DNA of 18,802 nt, taken from the NCBI GenBank assembly GCA_022565015.1, contig JADFKI010000029.1:1-18802 (forward strand). Reading direction: 5' to 3'. The position numbers and the translations under genes are program-made. This document shows positions 14,701-18,802 of this stretch, one piece after another; position 1 is the stretch's first letter, and every line of letters starts with the position of its first letter. This stretch comes from Chloroflexota bacterium. GTDB lineage: Bacteria; Chloroflexota; Dehalococcoidia; Lucifugimonadales; JADFKI01. The notes under the pieces are model-generated. The model did not search any database and had not been told where the DNA came from. It saw only the letters and a list, made by a program, of their open reading frames with translations.

Positions 14701-14821
14701 GGGATGCCCCGTTGCCGACATCTCCCTCCGACGACTCCGCTAAACCTTCATTGCACCCCGCGCTGGAATCGTGCATCCTAACACTGGTCACCTCCCACCA
14801 CTTGTCCGCAGGAGGCATTCA

Positions 14822-15796
14822 ATGGGCCGGACGCATCTAAATATTGGCTTGCTTTTATTCACCTTCGCGCTGTTGGCGGCGTGCACGATCGACCCCACGC
14901 CAACGCCGACTCCCACGCCTGACCAGGAAAGCGTCTATTTTGAAGGGTTGGCGGAAAACCTCCAGGGATTGGATGAGCTTTTTCAAATTTACAGCGAGCT
15001 GTTGGGACCCGTTTTCCCCAGGTTCGCCCCCGACGAGATTCAGGCGCGAGTCCTGTTCAATACGCTGGAAGAGGCCAAATTCTCCGAGCGTAGTGTAGAT
15101 GAGCTCCGGAAATTCGAATCGCTGAGCCCCCCGGAGCGGTTCGCAGAAGATCACGCCGTCTTCCTCAAACACCTCAGAGGGCAGACCTCCCGTGCCGCAG
15201 CCGTCGACGAGGCCATCCAGCGTAGAGATCTGCCACACGTGCACTTGGCGATGGCGGAGAGTCAAGCCGCCTTTGGCATGGTGCGTTTCGCGGTGTCGCC
15301 CGAGTTCTGCAGGTTCGTCACTCCGGATAGGCCCCCCGGCATAGGTCCGAAGGCCGATACCAACCTGCGCGAGTTCTACTGCAGCGACGAGCCGATACCG
15401 GGTGGCGAATACGGCGCCGCCATCAACCGGCTCGTCGAGACCTTTGACGCTGAATTTATCGTTCGCGCCGCCTTCCCGCCTGGTATGACGCCGGAGGAGA
15501 TTCTCGAAGGTCTAACCTACGTCCAACCGGCCATCGTGGAGCTGTTCGACGAGACGTTGGCCGCACTGGATGCAATCGAGCCGCCGCTGGAATACAAGGT
15601 CGGTCACGAGGTGCTGCGCGACTCATTCAGCGAGCTGCTGTCCACTGCGCGCGCTATTGACCGCGCCGTTGCCAACGGCGAAAGCGACGTGGTCCGACGC
15701 GAGTTCGACCGCTCAAACCAGATCGCCCGCACTGCCGAGGCGCGGTTTCCTGAGAACTACCGGCCGCTCGTAAAGGCCATCCTCGCTGAAGAATGA
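14822..15796 (+). CDS. Lipoprotein of unknown function, 324 aa
   Basis: The first 21 residues are a lipoprotein signal peptide: a short basic start, hydrophobic IGLLLFTFALLAAC, and a lipobox LAAC with lipidated C21. A low-complexity spacer TPTPTPTP follows, typical of membrane-tethered extracytoplasmic proteins. The remaining 290 residues are soluble and mainly helical, with paired acidic and hydrophobic repeats (GLDELFQIYSELLGP, ALDAIEPPLEYKVGHEVLRD). Two cysteines (near EFCRFV and EFYCSDEP) may pair outside the cell. Family not recognised. I chose the ATG at 14822 because AGGAGG lies six bases upstream and it gives a proper signal peptide. An in-frame ATG at 14771 would add a hydrophilic lead. 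It lies 121 bases downstream of the RraA-like gene. Confidence 0.8.
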   Translation: MGRTHLNIGLLLFTFALLAACTIDPTPTPTPTPDQESVYFEGLAENLQGLDELFQIYSELLGPVFPRFAPDEIQARVLFNTLEEAKFSERSVDELRKFESLSPPERFAEDHAVFLKHLRGQTSRAAAVDEAIQRRDLPHVHLAMAESQAAFGMVRFAVSPEFCRFVTPDRPPGIGPKADTNLREFYCSDEPIPGGEYGAAINRLVETFDAEFIVRAAFPPGMTPEEILEGLTYVQPAIVELFDETLAALDAIEPPLEYKVGHEVLRDSFSELLSTARAIDRAVANGESDVVRREFDRSNQIARTAEARFPENYRPLVKAILAEE

Positions 15797-16239
15797 GGCT
15801 TAATGAGTCAGCCCGATCCGCCCGGCGGGGCAATCTGGCCCTATGCTAATGTCATTGCCCATAGCACCTGCCTGTGTACCGCCATCATAGCGGACGCGAG
15901 CAGCGGATAACCGAACACGTTTTTGCCTCCAGTGGTGGCTATGAGGCGCAGGGACGGCGATTAGATATCTTCCAAGCATGGTGGCGACTGTCCGAATCCG
16001 GTTTACCACTCCAACCCCAGTAATAAGCCGTGCAGCGGCACCTCACCACTAGCGGTTGTTGACAACACCGCAAGGGACCCCTTTCGGAGCCGGCCGGAGA
16101 CGACTTGAACTTTCTGGCCTAGGAGTATGAGGTTGCGGTTCGGCGGTGTCAACGAGGTCAAGGTCCACAAACGTCAGACCGCGGAGCGATCGCTTTCGTT
16201 ATCGTCTGCTTTGGACGTGCGGCCTCGGACAGCTTGGAC
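15797..16239. other. Intergenic region between convergent lipoprotein and SDR genes
   Basis: About 440 bases without a supportable gene on either strand. It holds a short palindrome TGTTGACAACA (16057-16067). No clear hairpin with a T run is visible, which is unusual for two convergent genes. I see no RNA gene. Confidence 0.45.
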
Positions 16240-17040
16240 CTAGTTCATCCTCGACCCGCCGTTGACGTTGATCGACTGGCCGGTGATGTTCTGGGAGACG
16301 TTCGATGCCAGGAACGCCGCCAGGTGGCCGATGTCGTCAGGAGTCTGCTCTCGTCCCAATGGGATTCGCTCCCGGACGATCTTCTCGAAAGCCTCTCTAG
16401 GACTGAGGCCGGCGAGGTCATCTCGTCGGAGCACGGTGCGTGACGCGATTCTCCCCCACATTGGGGTCCACAGCAGTCCGGGGCAGATAGCGTTCACGTT
16501 GATATTGTATGGCGCCAGCTCGAAGGCCGACGACTGCGTATAGCTGATGACCGCGGCCTTGGACGCGTTGTAAGGAGGGTTGTCGGCGCTGCCCTGACGT
16601 CCGGCGCCTGAGGCGATGTTCACGATTTTGCCATACCGCCGTTCGATCATGTGTGGCGAGACGGCCTCCGTGACCCTGACGATGCCCTTGACGTTGACCT
16701 CGTAGATCATGTCCCAGTCGGACTCGTTGGAGCTATCCCTCTCCTCCCAGCCCGGCGCCGCTATGATTCCCGCGTTGTTGGCCAAAATATCGATGTCGCC
16801 GAACTCGCTCATGACCTTCCGGACGGCCTCATCCACCGAGGCTTGATCGGTCACGTCGATGTCCAGCGACAGGGCCCGCCTCCCCAGCTCACCCACCTCT
16901 GCCGCCACGCTGGCCGCGTCCGCCGTATTTATGTCCGCGACGGCTACATCCGCGCCGTTTCTCGCAAAGGCCAAAACGATGCCACGACCTATGCCCCTGC
17001 CGCCGCCCGTTACCAGCGCCTTCTTGCCGCTTACGTCCAT
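16240..17040 (-). CDS. SDR family NAD(P)-dependent oxidoreductase, 266 aa
   Basis: This is a classical short-chain dehydrogenase of full length. The cofactor motif is TGGGRGIG (11-18), an acidic residue in DIN (36-38) after the second strand favours NAD(H), DVT (62-64) binds adenine, and NNAG (88-91) is present. The catalytic tetrad is N116, S144 (NIASGAG), Y157 and K161 (YNASK), with PG and the C-terminal GQSINVNGG completing the fold. It likely oxidises or reduces a hydroxyl or keto group of a small metabolite; the substrate is unknown. I chose the ATG at 17040 because GGAGGG lies eight bases upstream. In-frame codons further up are not SDR-like and run through the promoter. It is divergent from the thiol peroxidase. 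Confidence 0.93.
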   Translation of the reverse strand: MDVSGKKALVTGGGRGIGRGIVLAFARNGADVAVADINTADAASVAAEVGELGRRALSLDIDVTDQASVDEAVRKVMSEFGDIDILANNAGIIAAPGWEERDSSNESDWDMIYEVNVKGIVRVTEAVSPHMIERRYGKIVNIASGAGRQGSADNPPYNASKAAVISYTQSSAFELAPYNINVNAICPGLLWTPMWGRIASRTVLRRDDLAGLSPREAFEKIVRERIPLGREQTPDDIGHLAAFLASNVSQNITGQSINVNGGSRMN

Positions 17041-17079
17041 CGCAAATGCCCTCCGAGTCTGCCTTCCGCTAGGGCAAGG

Positions 17080-17088
17080 ATTATAGCA
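17080..17088 (-). promoter_or_regulatory. Extended -10 promoter for the SDR gene
   Basis: On the minus strand TGC immediately precedes a perfect TATAAT (17085-17080), about 40 bases upstream of the ATG at 17040. No good -35 box is present, as expected of an extended -10 promoter. Confidence 0.6.
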
Positions 17089-17121
17089 CGGCTTCCCTGA
17101 TTGGCTCCCCGGGGATATAGT

Positions 17122-17150
17122 TTGACTTGCGCGTGCCGCTGACCCATAAT
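17122..17150 (+). promoter_or_regulatory. Sigma70-type promoter for tpx
   Basis: TTGACT (17122-17127), 17-base spacer, CATAAT (17145-17150). Each box has one mismatch to consensus. Transcription would begin near 17157, about 40 bases before the ATG at 17198. Confidence 0.75.
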
Positions 17151-17197
17151 TATTGGCAAATTTAACAGCTTTATTGGCAACACAGGAGGTCATTTCA

Positions 17198-17713
17198 ATG
17201 CTCGAGGAAAGAACAGGAGTCTTCGCGGCGGGCGAAAACAAGCTTACATTGCTGGGGCCGGAGATCAAGGTAGGGCAGAAGGCTCCTGCCTTTACGGTCT
17301 CGGGTCAGGGCTTGAAGCCCGTGTCTCTATCCGACTTCGCCGGCAAGGCAAAGATCATCGCATCGGTGCCGTCTCTGGACACCGGCGTTTGCAGCGACGA
17401 GACGCAGAAGTTCAACGATATCGCCGGCTCACTGCCCGACGACGTCGTCATATTGACGATCAGCATGGACCTTCCCTTTGCGCAGGCCCGATGGTGCGGG
17501 GCCCACGATGTTGACAAGATTGTCACGGCGTCCGACTTCAAGGACAGGCAGTTCGGAGACAGCTACGGCGTGCATGTAAAGGAGAGCGGCCTGCTCGCCC
17601 GTGCGGTGTTCGTCGTCGGCAAAGACGACATCGTCAAGCATGTGGAGTATTTGCCGCAAATCACTCAGCTACCGGACTTCGACGCGGCGGTCGCGGCGGC
17701 CACGAGCAACTAA
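17198..17713 (+). CDS. tpx: Thiol peroxidase, atypical 2-Cys peroxiredoxin (Tpx), 171 aa
   Basis: Tpx reduces hydrogen peroxide and alkyl hydroperoxides with electrons from thioredoxin. The sequence has the thioredoxin fold with peroxidatic C65 in SLDTGVCSDETQKF and resolving C100 in FAQARWCGAHDV. This spacing is standard for Tpx, which forms an intramolecular disulfide. VGQKAPAFTVSG (25-36) is the usual N-terminal strand, and YGVHVKESGLLARAVFVV the late strands. Length matches the family. The ATG at 17198 has a perfect RBS (AGGAGG, eight bases upstream); an in-frame ATG at 17153 would lie right at the predicted start of transcription. A promoter and a terminator frame it as a single-gene unit. 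It is cytosolic, with no signal peptide. Confidence 0.96.
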   Translation: MLEERTGVFAAGENKLTLLGPEIKVGQKAPAFTVSGQGLKPVSLSDFAGKAKIIASVPSLDTGVCSDETQKFNDIAGSLPDDVVILTISMDLPFAQARWCGAHDVDKIVTASDFKDRQFGDSYGVHVKESGLLARAVFVVGKDDIVKHVEYLPQITQLPDFDAAVAAATSN

Positions 17714-17740
17714 CAGTCGTCCCTCAGGTCTTAACGTACC

Positions 17741-17772
17741 GGAGGCCCCTGCATGTCGGGGGCCTCTCTGTT
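17741..17772 (+). terminator. Rho-independent terminator of tpx
   Basis: Stem GAGGCCCC / GGGGCCTC with a 9-base loop, followed by TCTGTTTC, 28 bases after the tpx stop. Confidence 0.75.
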
Positions 17773-17985
17773 TCAGCCTATTTCTTTAAGCGGGCCTCAT
17801 TATTGCGTGCCTGGCCTTCAGAGACCGAAACCTACACGACTTCACAACCTGTCACGAATTGTTCACTTATATTCCTCGTACTGTTCCCCAATATTTCCGC
17901 GCCGCTGAACTATTCTTACTCTTAGAGCATCCCAGGAATCCGGAGGGGACGCTCAGGCGATGGGAAACAGAAAGGCACATTCAAT

Positions 17986-18249
17986 ATGAACACAATGAAC
18001 ACAAGCGTAGTCTCGATTCAGTCGATGTTCCGACACCTGCCGGTGCTGCGTAGGTATGCCAGGAGGGCGGTGCTGCGGGACGAGGTCTTTGACGAGTTCG
18101 AGGAACAGGACAGGCAAGTCCGAATGCAAGAGTACCTTCAGACGGGTCGCAGCATGAACTGGACGGACTGCGAGCTCATAGCGCTCGTGTTTCGCGACGT
18201 CTTCTCGAGAGCCGGTATCTTGGGTGAGGCCCAAGAAGGCGAATCCTAA
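17986..18249 (+). CDS. Small hypothetical protein, 87 aa
   Basis: A small, highly charged, probably all-helical protein. It has a basic helix (FRHLPVLRRYARRAVLRDEV), an acidic patch (FDEFEEQD) and a C-terminal helix (WTDCELIALVFRDVFSRAG). There is no signal peptide or membrane segment. AAAGG lies about 10 bases upstream of the ATG, which is moderate. It stands as its own unit between the tpx terminator and a strong terminator 25 bases after its stop. Family not recognised; the basic-then-acidic layout could suit a nucleic-acid or protein-binding accessory factor, but that is speculation. Confidence 0.6.
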   Translation: MNTMNTSVVSIQSMFRHLPVLRRYARRAVLRDEVFDEFEEQDRQVRMQEYLQTGRSMNWTDCELIALVFRDVFSRAGILGEAQEGES

Positions 18250-18273
18250 GCCTCCCACACCATCGACAAGATG

Positions 18274-18304
18274 AAGAGGCTCCCGAATGTGCCGGGAGCC
18301 TCTT
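18274..18304. terminator. Strong bidirectional terminator
   Basis: Perfect 11-bp stem AAGAGGCTCCC / GGGAGCCTCTT around a 9-base loop. The arm ends give T-rich 3' ends on both strands (CTCTTT on plus; CTCTTCAT on minus). It sits between the convergent genes ending at 18249 and 18347 and can serve both. Confidence 0.85.
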
Positions 18305-18346
18305 TGCGTCTCAGAGAAATCTCAGCCCTGAGGCTTCTCACTCTGA

Positions 18347-18802
18347 CTACTTGGCGTTAGCTGCCTGCATCTCCAGGGCCGTCGACTCAACCTCAGTGAG
18401 TTTTTCAGCGAGGGTGGACGGATTGAGTCCCGCGGCGTGGTCTCGATAGCCCGCGCGCTCCAGCATCGCAGCAAGCTTGCCCCCTTTGAACAGGTCGAGC
18501 GCCCACCTGAGCGGGTCCGGCTGGGCGGTCTTGTCCAGGTAAATGCGCTGGTTCTTCGCCCTGGGCCCGTAGTGGTAGTGCGGCGCATTCTCGAAGCAGT
18601 CGAACGTCAACAGCTCGATCTCCTCGCCTCCGACATCGCCCATGACGTGTATGGCGATGCCGCGATCGTTTGTGAGCTCACGAAACTCTATGCCGAAACG
18701 CACCGGACCAGCCTCGATCACCCTGTCACCACGGTTGTGGACGACGGTGCGGCGGTCCTTGAAGGCCATGTCCCTTGCCGTTTCCTTGAGGTCGTCCAGG
18801 GC
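18347..18802 (-). CDS. Conserved-looking hypothetical protein (5' end outside the window)
   Basis: An internal ATG at 18769 would give 140 aa, but its AAGGG lies only two bases away. The codons before it, to the right edge, read as a good amphipathic helix in frame (ALDDLKETARDM), so the true start is probably just outside. The protein has a beta-rich first half (DRVIEAGPVRFGIEFRELTN, then IAIHVMGDVGGEEIELLTFD) with a His/Tyr cluster NAPHYHYGP, and a helical second half (WALDLFKGGKLAAMLERAGY and an Ala/Glu-rich tail). The HYHYGP cluster could bind a metal or ligand. I do not recognise the family with certainty. No signal peptide is seen in the visible part. Confidence 0.7.
   Translation of the reverse strand, partial: ALDDLKETARDMAFKDRRTVVHNRGDRVIEAGPVRFGIEFRELTNDRGIAIHVMGDVGGEEIELLTFDCFENAPHYHYGPRAKNQRIYLDKTAQPDPLRWALDLFKGGKLAAMLERAGYRDHAAGLNPSTLAEKLTEVESTALEMQAANAK

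Noticed and set aside
15800..16009. Minus-strand frame of 69 codons in the gap before the SDR
   Set aside because: No RBS, no motif and unusual composition.
16059..16064. TTGACA in the 15797-16239 gap
   Set aside because: The -10 position is TTTCGG and no plus-strand gene follows.

Overview
The window reads like a piece of a fairly GC-rich bacterial chromosome. The mix of single-gene oxidoreductases, amidohydrolase, RraA-like aldolase, MBL-fold hydrolase, haloalkane dehalogenase-like enzyme and secreted beta-helix protein resembles marine or soil Chloroflexota (Dehalococcoidia / SAR202-like). That placement is an inference from gene content; no marker gene here settles it. There is no phage, transposase, integrase, CRISPR array or rRNA. 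Two tRNA genes are present.

Layout. 1-1888: three minus-strand genes, namely two unrecognised proteins followed by a receiver-domain response regulator with a C-terminal membrane helix that runs off the left edge. 2377-4345: plus-strand MBL-fold hydrolase and nitronate-monooxygenase-like flavoprotein, each with a readable sigma70-type promoter. 4463-5521: a minus-strand Old Yellow Enzyme gene broken by two lesions. 5879-6980: two tandem CheX-like genes on the plus strand. The first has lost the ExxN catalytic pair and is frameshifted. The second keeps ExxN but has an abnormal C-terminal tail. 7016-8956: a large secreted parallel beta-helix protein on the minus strand, convergent with the CheX pair. 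9228-11300: divergent amidohydrolase and haloalkane dehalogenase-like alpha/beta hydrolase. 11498-13287: three minus-strand genes (an unknown protein, a 49-residue membrane protein, and a PhnD-like binding protein with no signal peptide). 13441-13619: tRNA-Cys and tRNA-Leu with a strong shared promoter. 13975-15796: RraA-family aldolase and a lipoprotein. 16240-17713: divergent SDR dehydrogenase and thiol peroxidase around a compact promoter region. 17986-18802: a small unknown protein and a convergent unknown protein separated by a strong terminator.

How the genes work together. Most transcription units hold one or two genes, and the enzymes do not form one obvious pathway. Several (nitronate monooxygenase-like, OYE, dehalogenase-like, amidohydrolase, SDR, RraA) fit scattered catabolism of small organic or xenobiotic-like compounds. 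The receiver protein and the CheX pair belong to two-component/chemotaxis-type signalling and may have cooperated, but they are about 5 kb apart and no kinase, CheA or MCP is visible.

I found no clearly new multi-gene defence or metabolic system. The most unusual area is 4463-7016. There, one OYE gene and both CheX genes show lesions or odd ends, and the opposite strand of the second CheX tail reads like a fragment of an extracellular Ig/HYR-type domain. Two of the lesions are single-base changes in G runs, so sequencing error must be excluded before calling decay.
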